A stretch of 64,000 nucleotides of DNA, from positions 682,001 to 746,000 of the forward strand of contig OX595990.1 in assembly GCA_951394045.1 (NCBI GenBank), read 5' to 3'. The position numbers and the translations under genes were made by a program. Shown here one piece after another: positions 28,650 through 38,885 of this stretch. The notes under the pieces were generated by a model that was not told the DNA's origin, did not search any database, and worked only from the letters and a program-made list of their open reading frames with translations. The DNA is from Nitzschia sp. DOCU1 (Eukaryota; Bacillariophyta; Bacillariophyceae; Bacillariales; Bacillariaceae). The first letter of the stretch is position 1, and each line of letters begins with the position of its first letter.

Positions 28650-30344
28650 TTACATAGGCGCAGGATCAGCAACGAGCTTTTCCACCAAGAACTTGGCCCA
28701 TGAAGCGTAGCACTTTGCATTCGGATGAATCCCGTCTGCCGCCATTAAGCCTTCCTCGTCGTCTTCCTTGTCGTTGTTGCCGTCGTGTTTCGTCTGATAC
28801 CAATCAAAAATTTCGGCGGCCCGCAACCCGACGTAAACTACATTGTCCGAAGGATACCGATCTGCCACTAGTTTCTTTTGAGAATCCCAAAACCCCACCA
28901 CCCCATCCAAAAAGAAGCTCAGCGGAAAGATATTTAGAGGACTATTTGCCCGAAAGCTTTGAGTAGGGAGCATTGGGAGTATAATCTTGGTGTGCGGTGC
29001 AATGAGTTGAATCTCCCTCAAGAGCTGCGTCAATCGTTGACGAAATTCTCTAGGACCAGGTGCCCGAAAGGGATTGGATATGAAATTCTTGAAGTCATTG
29101 GCTCCACACAGTATCACTACTACGTCTGGAGCCCGACCCTGGTCTGTTTCCTGCTTGATGATATCCAAACAATAATGTTGGATTAGAGCCACGTCGCCAC
29201 CATCTACTCCCCCAGAACGCCAATGCACCTTCGACCGATAATGATTGGCGAAAGTATCCGCAAGGACCCGTGGGAACACGGGCCCTGGCGCCTCCGAGTC
29301 TGTAGTCTCGGCGTTGACGTTTTCGATGAGGCAAAAGGGAACCGAGTTGTTGTGGGTCGCGTCAAAGATGTTGACGCTTCCCAGGCCTATTGCCAAAGAG
29401 TCTCCAATAACAATGACTCTTTTGACTGGCTTGCCAGGCTTTCCAGCTCTAGGTCGTATTCTGTCGATTCCCGACAACGAAGATCGCAGATCGGACGCGA
29501 CCGTTGCAACGCGCCTTCGAGTAGATGCTGAGAGGGCAGCTCTTTGTTTTGCATACTCGGTTTGCTTCTCTTCCCATGAAGCAAACCAGCGATTTGGGAC
29601 ATCGAACACTCCTGCCAATGCCATGATGAATCCAAAATGAAAGAGGTGGGTGTTTCGTCGTAGTATCCAACCCAGTTTTTGACTGGCCCATGGTATCAGT
29701 AACACAAGCCACCGATTTATTCGATTCAGAATGGCCGAATAATTACTCGCCTCGGTCGATATCGTTGTCGTATTTTTATCCACATCCGAACGAGGAAGAA
29801 ATGAGCGCGTTTTCTCGACTGACGTAGCATAGTCGGTCATTGCCGGTGTGCCTGAAACGCCGTTGCCAGCAAGGACAAGCTGTTTGCTAGCCACATTCGA
29901 GAGAATCTTCTTTGGAGTTGATGTACCAAAAGTCAAACCGGGGGGAGTGATAAGCTGTCCCGTGGGGTTAGTGCGGTATTGTACCAGAGCAACCATCGCT
30001 TGGGCGAACGCAACAAAAACCATGGCGGTAAAGACGTTTTCTCCGATGCGTTGAACTTGAAATATAATTCCGGGCAGCCCCTCCAAGCTCGGAAGCGACG
30101 CCAGCGGTGTCGTTGTTGCGTCGGCATCAACCGTAAGAGCTCCATCAATAATTGTTGTTGGGATTCGGAACATCTCCGATAGATCCATCATCTGCAACGC
30201 AGACCGCCGAACCCAATTGGAGGTGTGCCGATTGTGCCCCCGATTGCTCGTGGGTGGAACGAAGCCGAGGGAGACGGGCTGGGAGAAGGAAACGGACGCA
30301 ATGACTGCCAAGTGAATGGCCAAAAGGTTTCGTGATAACTTCAT
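28650..30344 (-). CDS. SGNH/GDSL hydrolase with N-terminal presequence and membrane segments
   Basis: An intronless frame of 564 residues, ATG at 30344. The C-terminal half is an SGNH-fold esterase. Block I is VIVIGDSLAIG (near residue 315, catalytic Ser), block II is the Gly in SGGVDGGD, block III is CGANDF (oxyanion Asn), and block V is DGIHPN with the Asp-His pair. These fit lipases, acyl-esterases or carbohydrate deacetylases. The N-terminal half has a signal-like start (LLAIHLAVIASVSF...SLGFVPP), a hydrophobic stretch around residues 90-120, and another near 215 (WLVLLIPWASQKLGW). The enzyme is thus probably membrane-anchored. The SLG/FVPP context would fit plastid import. The substrate is unknown. 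It shares a divergent promoter region with the gene at 30891. Confidence 0.85.
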   Translation of the reverse strand: MKLSRNLLAIHLAVIASVSFSQPVSLGFVPPTSNRGHNRHTSNWVRRSALQMMDLSEMFRIPTTIIDGALTVDADATTTPLASLPSLEGLPGIIFQVQRIGENVFTAMVFVAFAQAMVALVQYRTNPTGQLITPPGLTFGTSTPKKILSNVASKQLVLAGNGVSGTPAMTDYATSVEKTRSFLPRSDVDKNTTTISTEASNYSAILNRINRWLVLLIPWASQKLGWILRRNTHLFHFGFIMALAGVFDVPNRWFASWEEKQTEYAKQRAALSASTRRRVATVASDLRSSLSGIDRIRPRAGKPGKPVKRVIVIGDSLAIGLGSVNIFDATHNNSVPFCLIENVNAETTDSEAPGPVFPRVLADTFANHYRSKVHWRSGGVDGGDVALIQHYCLDIIKQETDQGRAPDVVVILCGANDFKNFISNPFRAPGPREFRQRLTQLLREIQLIAPHTKIILPMLPTQSFRANSPLNIFPLSFFLDGVVGFWDSQKKLVADRYPSDNVVYVGLRAAEIFDWYQTKHDGNNDKEDDEEGLMAADGIHPNAKCYASWAKFLVEKLVADPAPM

Positions 30345-30562
30345 TGCGACGATGTCATTCAGTCAAGCGTTAGACGAGGAGCAAAGCTGGTGGTGGGTAA
30401 AGGGGCAAACGAAGCATAATAATACCGGTAGTTCGACTAACTGGTTCTCATCAATCGAAATAAGATCCACAAGAATGGGAACCAGATTCTTTCGAAGGAA
30501 TCGAGAATCTATGATACGGCAAGGAGATTCGGCTTCAATCGCCTTCTGCCTTTTGCTGGGTC

Positions 30563-30600
30563 TTTCCCGCCGCCATTTTTGTGTTCCCCTTTTTTCCCGC
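30563..30600 (+). promoter_or_regulatory. Pair of E2F/DP-type sites (TTTCCCGC x2)
   Basis: Two TTTCCCGC octamers start 30 bp apart (30563 and 30593). They match the E2F/DP consensus TTTSSCGC that marks cell-cycle genes in plants and animals. They lie about 290-330 bp upstream of the ATG at 30891 and about 220-260 bp upstream of the ATG at 30344. Assignment is by motif only. Confidence 0.45.
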
Positions 30601-30624
30601 CAAGAACGACTCATTCGAATCTCT
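30583..30624 (+). repeat. 42-bp dispersed direct repeat, copy 1
   Basis: Starts gttcccctttttt, includes the E2F-like core, and ends cattcgaatctct. It matches 31959-32000 at 40 of 42 positions by direct reading. Confidence 0.9.
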
Positions 30625-30890
30625 GTCGGAACCATCTTGATGCTTCTATGATACCGTATTATGCCCCAACGAATTCCATGTTTCAGATATGCCTTACGGC
30701 GAATGTAGTGAAGCCAAAAGTGAAGGAATTTCTGTTTGCAGGAAATCGCGGTGGATCGTCTGATGTTTTCGATAAAGCTTTATTGATATCTTTAACGCCG
30801 TGCTTGTGTTGACCTCGGGGAAGCGTAAAAACACCAAGAACGCAACGAACAAACAATCGGTTTGGAAATCTCCTTCCAATCTGCGACACC

Positions 30891-31580
30891 ATGGCCCCGA
30901 AACCCAACATGGAGGATACAGCCAAGTATGGCTACGAAGATCCTGATGCCGTTGCTGCGAACAAGTACGGGTACGAAGATCCAGACGATGCCCACACGCA
31001 GAAATTGAGTCATGGCGATGCGGGGGGGTTCCTGCGATATCGTCGGCCTCGTCGATCGTCTATGAAGCAAGAAGGCTCGACAAGACGCCGCGCATCTATT
31101 CAAACTGTAGGGACAATCGAGGTTTACTTGCCGGGTCGCTCGGAGCCCGTGAAGCGTCGCACCTCTATTGACTTTCAGGAGGCGACAACTGTTGAAATTC
31201 CCTCCACTCTCACGGATCCAAATGAAATGTCGGATCGGTGGATGACTACTGAAGAGTACGAGAAGATCGAGAAAGACAACAACAAAATTGTCAAAGCGAT
31301 TGAAAAGGGCACCGATAAAAACTTTTGCACGCGAGGTTTAGAGAACAAGCTTATGGTGGAAGGGGACCGACTCCGCCAAGAATCTCATCAAGTCGTCTGG
31401 GAAGAGCAAATCCGTCAAAAGGAGCAGGGAACGTTTGACGAAAGCTGGATCTCGGAAACATATCGCCTGGTGGCCATTCAATCAAAAATCGATGCGGTTG
31501 AACGGGCCGAACAAGACAATGCTGATATTGAAAACTACCTCAAAAGCACTCGAAAAATGATGCGACGGATGTCTTGTTAG
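30891..31580 (+). CDS. Hypothetical TRGLE-motif protein (diatom-type family), copy A
   Basis: An intronless frame of 229 residues, ATG at 30891 in context accatgg. The N-terminus has a short duplication, KYGYEDPDAV / KYGYEDPDDA, followed by a basic Ser/Arg segment (RRPRRSS, RRRASI, KRRTSI) with likely kinase sites. The C-terminal half is helical and charged around FCTRGLENKLMVEGDRLRQ, followed by VVWEEQIRQKEQG and SWISETYRLVAIQSK. The same plan (W..TEEY, then TRGLE, then an EQ.RQ..G helix, then an A..Y helix) is seen in the gene at 36493-37122. I know it as a recurrent pattern in predicted diatom proteins. No function is established. No membrane segment or targeting signal is present. Confidence 0.7.
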   Translation: MAPKPNMEDTAKYGYEDPDAVAANKYGYEDPDDAHTQKLSHGDAGGFLRYRRPRRSSMKQEGSTRRRASIQTVGTIEVYLPGRSEPVKRRTSIDFQEATTVEIPSTLTDPNEMSDRWMTTEEYEKIEKDNNKIVKAIEKGTDKNFCTRGLENKLMVEGDRLRQESHQVVWEEQIRQKEQGTFDESWISETYRLVAIQSKIDAVERAEQDNADIENYLKSTRKMMRRMSC

Positions 31581-32263
31581 GGAGAATACAATATCTTTGG
31601 AGCGGCGCATTGCTTCGTTCAGTCAAAATCGACCGCCATCGGGGATATTTTGGCTATAGCAACGTAGACAAGCCATATTACATGCAATTACTTTACTCTA
31701 CGGTAGTGGCGGGGAACCCTTTCTTTTGGAATGCCAGTAGTATGGCTTTGTATTCGCCGACTGCAGCAAATCCCTAAAGAAGTGGGTCGTAGACTGAGCA
31801 CGATAGTCTTGCCGTACAGGTGTCATTGCACTCGTTTCCTGATCGGTGGGGCGGGGGAGTATGCTAGTTGTGCTTGTTCTCGCTGTTCTGATGGATACTT
31901 CTGTCGCTCAACCAACCCCCTTCTCATAACAACCATGGTGCTACTGGCGGTAGCATTTGTTCCCCTTTTTTCCCGCCAGGAACGACTCATTCGAATCCCT
32001 CTTTCATCGCATCATGTTCACCTTTTTTGCTGTCGATAGTCTCAAAGTTTTTGTTCTGCAACGCCTTGCACCATAACTCTCTACTCCTGCCCAGAGGTTT
32101 GCATGTGTGCCATAAGAAGAAGTTTATGTATTGTTCGACGAGAGCTTCACAGCATTTTTGATTGCTTCGTAATTCCGAGTCGGAGATCTGCCGTCCAAGT
32201 AGCTTCAACAACAACGCAAACGCTCGGCGTACAGGCCAAGAGAATTGATAGTTCAAACGCGAA
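31581..32263. other. Intergenic region with 42-bp repeat copy 2, 683 bp
   Basis: Between two plus-strand genes. Contains the second 42-bp repeat (31959-32000) with its TTTCCCGC core. The first exon of the gene at 32264 may lie here, because that gene lacks an ATG in the visible frame. Confidence 0.5.
31959..32000 (+). repeat. 42-bp dispersed direct repeat, copy 2 (E2F-like core)
   Basis: Second copy of the 30583 repeat, same orientation, 1376 bp downstream. Differences are a/g after the core and t/c near the end. It includes TTTCCCGC at 31969-31976, about 290 bp upstream of the next coding frame. Confidence 0.9.
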
Positions 32264-33403
32264 TTGGCGTTCCTTTCAAACAGCATCCGAACGAGCCCGA
32301 CAAGTGAATTTTTATGGGGGGCGATATTGGCATGCTTCGTTGCTACCACCCTTGTCTCCAATGCTCCGTTGATCGAAAGCCGCTGCGACTCAGCAAATGA
32401 AAGGAAAAGTGGAAATCCGGACTGGAGAGAGGACTGGCCTTTGGATATAGGAGCATCCCATGACCTTGACTGGGCTAGTCCCCTGAATCAATCCACCTCA
32501 ACAAAATCTCTCGATGATTTGCTTCGCCGGACCCATCGGAACGACATGGTCGACGCCTACGTAAAGGGCTTGATGAAAGATCGCGAGATGGTCATGTTGC
32601 CGCTAGGTATGGGCAAGTCGCCTCCGATTCTCATGGATTTGTTCGGACTGAACAGGGCTCTTGTTCTAGAAGCTATTTCGACTTTGGAATCAACAATCCA
32701 GCAATGGAACGAGCCTGAATTTAGAATCCAATTGGTCGGACATCCAATTGTCTACGAGTTCAGCTATGAGCAAAACAATGACTACGGAAAGAAATCGCCG
32801 CCCTCCACCAACTTTGGCGACTCATCGTCAACGGCAGTACGACAGCTAATTCATCATCCCGAGTTGACCATTCCATGGGAAGTGCTAGAAGCAGTTGCCA
32901 AAATTCTCATGGAGGACCCACGAATCGCTCCGGGAATCTTTCCCAAGACCGCCGAGAAGCAAATCATGATCAATACGCTGAGAGTGCTATCTTCGATTTT
33001 GATTGATCTAGTTCTGAGCTCATCAATCTCCTTACATGGCGGGGTGTTGGAGATGAAATGGACCACGGTTCAACCCGACAAGTGGCAAGCTTACTTTGAC
33101 AGCATGCTGGACCCAGCTGTCCTGGAGCAAATCATACACAACGCACTCAAAGAGATTGATTTTCAAGTGGTGGAAGAGCAAGCCAAGGCAGCTGTTCAAC
33201 AGCAAGCAATCATGTTGTATGGTGAAGAGCATATGTATGCCATGGCATACAAGATGATGCTAATCATGTTTTACTTGTTCCACATGGGAACGGAATATCG
33301 ATTTCTGGGCCGATCGATTCGACAGCGCTTTGTGCGGCCATCCTCCAGGGAGACTACAACTTCAGGTCATGTTTCCACTTCTTTGGCGGGGAGAAAGCAA
33401 TAA
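32264..33403 (+). CDS. Hypothetical membrane-anchored protein; start not resolved
   Basis: The frame is open from about 32252 to the stop at 33403 and encodes roughly 380 residues. It has no ATG before 32546, so the true start is probably in an upstream exon that I could not define. I see a likely N-terminal anchor (FLWGAILACFVATTLV) and a hydrophilic middle with MVMLPLGMGKSPPILMDLFG. Near the end are amphipathic helices (VVEEQAKAAVQQQAIMLYG) and a short hydrophobic helix (MAYKMMLIMFYLFHMG). No known domain is recognised. Codon usage and length argue for a real gene. A non-catalytic lumenal or membrane protein is possible, and no function can be assigned. Confidence 0.55.
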   Translation: MAFLSNSIRTSPTSEFLWGAILACFVATTLVSNAPLIESRCDSANERKSGNPDWREDWPLDIGASHDLDWASPLNQSTSTKSLDDLLRRTHRNDMVDAYVKGLMKDREMVMLPLGMGKSPPILMDLFGLNRALVLEAISTLESTIQQWNEPEFRIQLVGHPIVYEFSYEQNNDYGKKSPPSTNFGDSSSTAVRQLIHHPELTIPWEVLEAVAKILMEDPRIAPGIFPKTAEKQIMINTLRVLSSILIDLVLSSSISLHGGVLEMKWTTVQPDKWQAYFDSMLDPAVLEQIIHNALKEIDFQVVEEQAKAAVQQQAIMLYGEEHMYAMAYKMMLIMFYLFHMGTEYRFLGRSIRQRFVRPSSRETTTSGHVSTSLAGRKQ

Positions 33404-34075
33404 CAACCTGGACCAGCAATGTCACAATGCTGTGCAGGGTCTATGGTTGTTATTGCGTGACCGTCATCCTCAATGGAATGAGAGCTGACATGGAACGACC
33501 ACTCTGATCTCGTTGTAGGTAAAAGTTAACAGTAGATTCATGTAAATGTCAACGGAGTAGTAGTGTCGTCGGTATCGTTTTTCTCTACCACGTATGGTAC
33601 CAGGTGCGAAATAGCAACAACTTCCGTTTTTAGTTTCGGATTTATTCCGATGCACGTTTGGAAGGGCAGGTTCGTTCAGTGGTCGAAGTGATCATACATC
33701 CGACTCCAAACTACGACTACTATCAGCATTCCTCATATGGATGACGCACGCCTGCGTTGCATGTCGCAACTCTTCTCCTCATTCCCATTCGCTCCACATC
33801 GGCGGCAAATCTCAAATACGCGGCCGCGCGCGCCATCCGGCCAAGAAGCCGTTGACCATACACGAAGCCGAAGGGCGCGGAGGGAATGAAACAATGATGG
33901 CGGGCACTGTTTACCTTTCTGAAACCCGATCTCCTCCATTTGGGTTTGGAAGGGTACGATAGGAGAGAACCAGACCATGAAAGGGGCTTCTTGTTGTTAG
34001 GTCTCGTTGTAATATTATAGTTTTTAATAGCAAAGGGAGAAGCAAGGAGACGTCACTGGTGGCTCATTGTTCGCC
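33404..34075. other. Intergenic region, 672 bp
   Basis: Between two plus-strand genes. A GC-rich patch (gcggccgcgcgcgcc) occurs near 33820. An ACGTCA motif lies 25 bp before the carrier ATG. No supported gene. Confidence 0.45.
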
Positions 34076-35875
34076 ATGTCGAGTGCAATTGGCGCCGTCA
34101 TTATCGCATCCGCTCAATCGGTGGGGAAGGTATTCGTCATTGGGGGAGTGGGGTACCTTGCAGTTTTGTGTAAGTTTGGATCCGGCAGCGGAATGAGATC
34201 TTTGTTATTTCAATGCCGCTGACTCAAAGATTTTTTCTTTCTTTCTCATTGCTCATCTTTTGTAGACCCACAAAAGGCTCCCTTTTTGCCTCGACAGCTG
34301 GTTGGAAATGTAGCTCGGTTCACATTTCACGCGCTGACAATCCCCTTGATCTATAGCACGATTGCTGTGGCAGTCACTATCGAAACCGTCGGCAACTACT
34401 GGTTTGTCATTGTGGGTGCCTTTTGCGTCATGGGCACCAGTTATGTAGTCGCCACTCTCCTGAGACACCTGGGCTGTTTACAAAATTCCAATCCGCAAGA
34501 TCTGAATGCGTTACGTGTGGCGGCCACCTTTCCGAACATTGTTGCCCTCCCCATTTTGATCTTTCCGTCCCTTTGTGAATTCCCAGTTGTCTATGAGGGG
34601 TTTATATCCGTGGAAGATGCCAATGCTGGGGGCGGCGGCGAAGAGGCGGATGCGGCGTATTTGGAACGACAATGCGTCGCGCAGTCCACAACCATGATCT
34701 TTTGTTATTTCTTTAGTTGGAGTCTGGCCTTTTGGAGCTTTGGAAATCCACAATTGATGCAAGCAGCCAATCAACGGCATCATGAAGAGACCAACAAAAG
34801 TGCCGAAGCAATATTAGATGCTGCCGCTGCCGAAGCGACGCGGAATGGTGCCGCTACCAGTGCGGCTGTGGGAGAATCCGTGGACGGAAGTGAATTAGTC
34901 AACCCAATGGTCGAGATGGAGGTCCCTGAATGCCAAGGCAACGTTGTTTGCAATGTTGGATTAAAGTCAGCCAGCATCCCGAATGGCGGAGCGGAGCAAG
35001 AAAATTCCAAAGGTCTCATCATTGACGCCGAGCAACGAGGCGAAAAGCCTCAACAAGAGACACCCCCTTCGACAATAGAATCACCGCCATCCATTGGAAC
35101 TCTGAAAAGCATTTGGAACGCACTGAAGCTAACCATATCATCGCCTGGATTTATTGCAATGGCCTTGGCGTTTGTTACTGCCTGTATTCCACCGCTGCAA
35201 AAGGCATTGTTCGAAGGAGGCGGGCCATTGCGATTCTTGGGCTCCGCTATGGAAACTCTTGGAACGGCGTCCTCGCCTATTTCTACAATGGTCGTCGCTG
35301 CCAGTCTGGTGCCACCGAGGCGGCAAGACCTTGAGGAATCCGATGCCGCACATGATGAATCTGACAATGACGGGCAAATCGGAGTGGTGGATGAAAACCC
35401 CGGCATGGTCGATCCCAACTTTGGCCCGTATCAACGAAGACGACAGTCGCGGGGCTCTCGTTTTCACCAAATCCGACGCTCTCTTCGGAGTAGTTCGATC
35501 CGCATACTCCACGCGATTCCCCGATCTCGACCCGAAATGATGCGACTACACATTTGGTTTTGCCTATCACGGCTGATTCTGACTCCGGCGGTGATTGTTG
35601 GGTTGATATTGGCCCTAGATTGCAACAGCGGCGCCCTGACTGGGGTGCCCAATCTGGCCAAGCTCGTAATCATTGTGAATTCCGCTCTTCCCGGTGCATT
35701 GATTGTCATTGTCCTTCTCAAATCCAACGAAGAAATGGCCGAGACGGCGGCAGCGGTGGCCAAGGTGTACATGCCTAGCTACCTGCTATCGATTTTCACG
35801 ATTGCGGCATGGACTGCTGTCGGACTTTGGGTCACCTTGCCAGATGAAGATGGACTTACTGTGTGCCAACGCTAG
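34076..35875 (+). CDS. PIN-like/PILS-type auxin efflux carrier family membrane protein
   Basis: Two exons (34076-34169 and 34266-35875) encode about 567 residues. Splicing creates GGVGYLAVLYPQKAPFLP, the first helix and loop typical of the membrane-transport (auxin efflux carrier) family. Five N-terminal helices follow, including the family hallmark NALRVAATFPNIVALPILIFPSLCE. Then comes a cytosolic loop of about 330 residues, partly Ala/Glu-rich and partly Arg/Ser-rich. The loop contains a hydrophobic segment, FIAMALAFVTACIPPLQKALF, characteristic of the domain's middle helix. C-terminal helices follow (LILTPAVIVGLILAL, LVIIVNSALPGALIVIVLL). Plant PILS proteins transport auxin at the ER. For a diatom protein the substrate is uncertain and could be another organic anion. 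Confidence 0.85.
34170..34265 (+). other. Intron of the PIN-like carrier gene
   Basis: A GT-AG intron of 96 nt (gtaagt...ttgtag), phase 1. The joined tyrosine codon restores YPQKAPF. Confidence 0.85.
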
Positions 35876-36492
35876 CCCTTATCTACCACAGAAGCTCTCC
35901 TTCGGAACCTCCCACAAAGTACACGATTCTCTTGTTTTGGAAAACGCGTCATATGTAGCCTACTGCAAGAACATGCAACACTCCGGTCAACGCTGCCAGT
36001 TGAACTGCTGTGGTTTGATCCCACTCAGTCCTTGGTTCATTCTTGAGGAGGTTGGATGCTGTTCCTGGAGAGCCGATTTGGTCTATTCTTGCTTCGGGTG
36101 AAAGTACGAGATTAGACGACCAGGATTCTCGTCTGCTTTCTTTTGCAGAACTCGAATGGAATGTTCAGTAGCCGTTGTGGCGCAGCAAGAACTTGCTAAA
36201 ACACGGCTGCACACCGAACCGCCAGAGAAGACGTGTGCTGCCACTCTGCTAGCGACGGCGAGCGAAGAGATCGATCCTCTTCGATCAACGCAGTTGTTAA
36301 AGGGATAGTGCGCACCATTCGCTGCTTTAAACATACTCTAAAAGCATTCCTATTATCATCCGTATGTAGTAGAAGTATCGAAGAGTGCAATAATAAGAAA
36401 CGTTGCCGTAGAGAAGTGTAAAATGTAGACTTTATTAGTTTAGTTTATTTGAAAATGCAAAAATGTTAGCGGTAGTACCATTGGGGTCGAAA
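35876..36492. other. Convergent intergenic region, 617 bp
   Basis: 3' flanks of the carrier gene (plus) and TRGLE copy B (minus). Short frames only; nothing recognised. Confidence 0.5.
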
Positions 36493-37122
36493 TTATCTAT
36501 ACAGGTGAGCAGCAAGCTCGTCTAGTCTACCTCTTTGCGTCGCTTCGTCTTGAGCCTGATGTGAAACGGTGGAATAGACCATCGCCAGAAAATCTGGATC
36601 TTGGATTCCACTCTGCCATTGTCGCGCCTGTTCCTCTTTGACCAATGTCTTCGAAAGTTGTCTCATCTCAGTCTTCTTTACGTTTCCTTCCTGCGTGCGA
36701 CATTCAAGGCCACGGGTTGAAAGTAGCTCTTGTTCGTCCATCGGACTTTTCTTATTTAGCTTCTTGACGAGTTGCTTGGCCTCGAAATAGATTTTGGTAG
36801 TTTCTTCCTGAGAGTACCATACTGCTTGAAACTCTTCCACTTTGTAGTCATTCCGATGCAATGCCGATCTCACAGCAACAGAGCGATTGAATGAGACTTG
36901 GCGTTTGCTCGGCGTCTTGGATGTAGAGTCGTGGGCAGCAGAATGGTGGGAATTTTTCGCAGGATTTACGAAAGAAACCCTTTGCCTTGGGGAACTTCCA
37001 TTGTGTGCTCGATCAACTTCAAAGTTTCTCTGGATTTGTTGCATCGCTTGTCTCCCTCGCTGGGAGCAATGCTCGATGATGCACGGCATGGTTCGAAGAG
37101 GAAGTACGTCAAGGGGGGGCAT
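36493..37122 (-). CDS. Hypothetical TRGLE-motif protein (diatom-type family), copy B
   Basis: A 209-residue frame from the first ATG at 37122; 46 upstream residues would need a TTG. The N-terminus carries the basic, Ser-rich segment RQRVSFVNPAKNSHH followed by KRQVSFNRSVAVRSALH. The C-terminal half holds the family pattern VWYSQEETTKIYFEAK, then STRGLECRTQEGNVKK, then VKEEQARQWQSGIQDPDFLAMVYSTVSHQAQ. It shares this layout with the gene at 30891 (copy A) but little else, so the two are old relatives rather than a recent tandem duplicate. VSF next to basic residues could be a phosphorylation or PP1-docking-like site; this is inference. No signal peptide or membrane segment is visible. Function is unknown. 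Confidence 0.68.
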   Translation of the reverse strand: MPPLDVLPLRTMPCIIEHCSQRGRQAMQQIQRNFEVDRAHNGSSPRQRVSFVNPAKNSHHSAAHDSTSKTPSKRQVSFNRSVAVRSALHRNDYKVEEFQAVWYSQEETTKIYFEAKQLVKKLNKKSPMDEQELLSTRGLECRTQEGNVKKTEMRQLSKTLVKEEQARQWQSGIQDPDFLAMVYSTVSHQAQDEATQRGRLDELAAHLYR

Positions 37123-38885
37123 TGTTGCTTGTTTCGGTTGTTTGCGGGTAGTAGGATTGCAATGTGTTTTATGGAATTGGGATGGGCTTGTCTCTTTTTC
37201 GTTGGGCTTGTCTATACTAGCAACTTCAATGCAGTACTGGACGTTCTTTGCAATGTCCAATAGGATGAAAAGTTTCGTCTTTGTTCGATCATCCGCTATC
37301 AGCGGGGAGCAGCATCATGAACAGAGTTCGTGTGACCGGAATAGTGTTTTCCATAGGTCGTATTCAAAACGATAATTCTGAATGGCGAAACTTGAACATA
37401 TATGCCGGATAAAAATTATACTTATAGAAAGATTCTCCTTGGCAATTATGAAAATGTCAAGAACCCATGACGCAACCGCAAAAAGGAGACGGCGCATATT
37501 GAACTCGTCTCTCTCAGCCCAAGTCAAAAGGCCCAACGGATTGCTGTATAAATCTTCTAGAATTATTGGTGATGAGTCGACAACGTAGGCATTAAAAAAC
37601 CAAAGCCATTGGGCATGTCTAACTGGACACGAAACACGTACAAAAGACTGTGTGGTGTTCTTTTCCTCGACGGACTCTCATGCCCAGTAGTGATATCATA
37701 CACCGACTATGCCGGAGTGCCCTACAATAGGCTTGCGCCGACCTGTATTGTAAGCGTCAAAGGTACTGGAATTGGTTGATAGCACAAAAAAGGATGCACG
37801 GCACTGGAAACTGCGAATTGCGATTGGACCGGGCTTGTGTCGTCGGGTTGAACCGGGGAGAGTTTTTCATTCTTGCTTCTTTCTATCATTGTAGCTACTA
37901 AAGTTAGTAGAGCTACTCTAGTATCATAACATTCCAGGAGTAGCAATAGAGTGTGATGATAGAGAACCGACCGGCAAAGGGGTAGAAATAGCCGTGCAGC
38001 ACAAAGTCCTTCCAGAAGCAATGCCTGGTGATAGCGCGTTCTTGTTGACATCGTTCTTCTTCTCTTGCTGGCATGCCAACTTCTCGTCGATGTCCGACTG
38101 AGAAAACCATCATGCGACAAAAATCAAACAAGCTTCGCTGCAGCAGGGACTTCAATGACTTTGGTGGCGGCACGGTTCTTGATCAGTTTTCTCGATTCTT
38201 GTGGTGTCTGGGACTTGATTACCTCCGCGATAACAATCATCGTCTTTGGGGTTCTTGTTTTATTTATATTGTTGGCAATTGTGATGGCATCGAGGATTGT
38301 TCTTTGCAACCGAACGAATGTCTCCTCTATGTGCTAGATTTCGAGTTCCGGCAGGCAACAGAAACTTCGACGCCGAAAAGACGAAGGGGCCTCTCTGACT
38401 AATGCTCCCGGCGATAGTAGGAAATTGTTGGTCTTAAGACAACAACAGGTGCTCATGATCGTCGCACTACTACTACTAGTAGTGCACAGCTGGTATTCAT
38501 CGGAGCAAATTGGCACCTCGCTGTGACCAGATAAATGTCTCCTCTATGTGTCGGGCATTTTGTGTTCTTGTAGCAGTTACAAATCAGAAGAAGCAGTGGC
38601 CTTTCTAGCCCATCGACGGCACAGTAGTAGCAAAGCGATACAATAGGTACTACTCTCTACTAGCAAGGAAATGGACGCTTCGTTCAATATCCGACCAATT
38701 CGAACATAAATTACTCCATGATGGAAGGCGGGGGCGCCGCCTGCGCGAACTTTCGACGATGGTGAAATGGTGAGAGGCTCTTATTGGTGTCGTCTTTGCC
38801 TTGATGGCAAAAGGACCACACTGGAACCTGCATTGGTTAATCGGTGTCATACCGCTCTTCCCGAGAACGGAAGCTTGCTGATATA
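37123..38885. other. Long intergenic region, 1.76 kb
   Basis: Divergent region between TRGLE copy B (minus) and PurU (plus). Frames of 60-130 codons on both strands have no recognisable motif. One near 38065-38337 has a hydrophobic stretch but no supporting features. A palindromic tag (ctactactactagtagtg) lies near 38470. I find no RNA gene or element I can support. Confidence 0.4.

Larger units (their letters stand above)
30345..30890. other. Divergent promoter region with two E2F-like sites, 546 bp
   Basis: Between the SGNH gene (minus) and the TRGLE protein gene (plus). It contains TTTCCCGC twice (30563-30570 and 30593-30600), and the left copy of a 42-bp repeat that recurs at 31959. No gene seen. 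Confidence 0.6.

Noticed and set aside
30608..30624. cattcgaatc resembling a tRNA T-loop in both 42-bp repeat copies
   Set aside because: No flanking GG/CC T-stem and no other cloverleaf arms at either copy.
33741..33962. Short frames in the GC-rich patch before the PIN-like gene
   Set aside because: Overlapping frames on both strands with no conserved feature.
38065..38337. 90-codon plus-strand frame with a hydrophobic stretch in the 37-38.9 kb gap
   Set aside because: No family resemblance and overlapped by other frames of equal length; cannot be told from chance.
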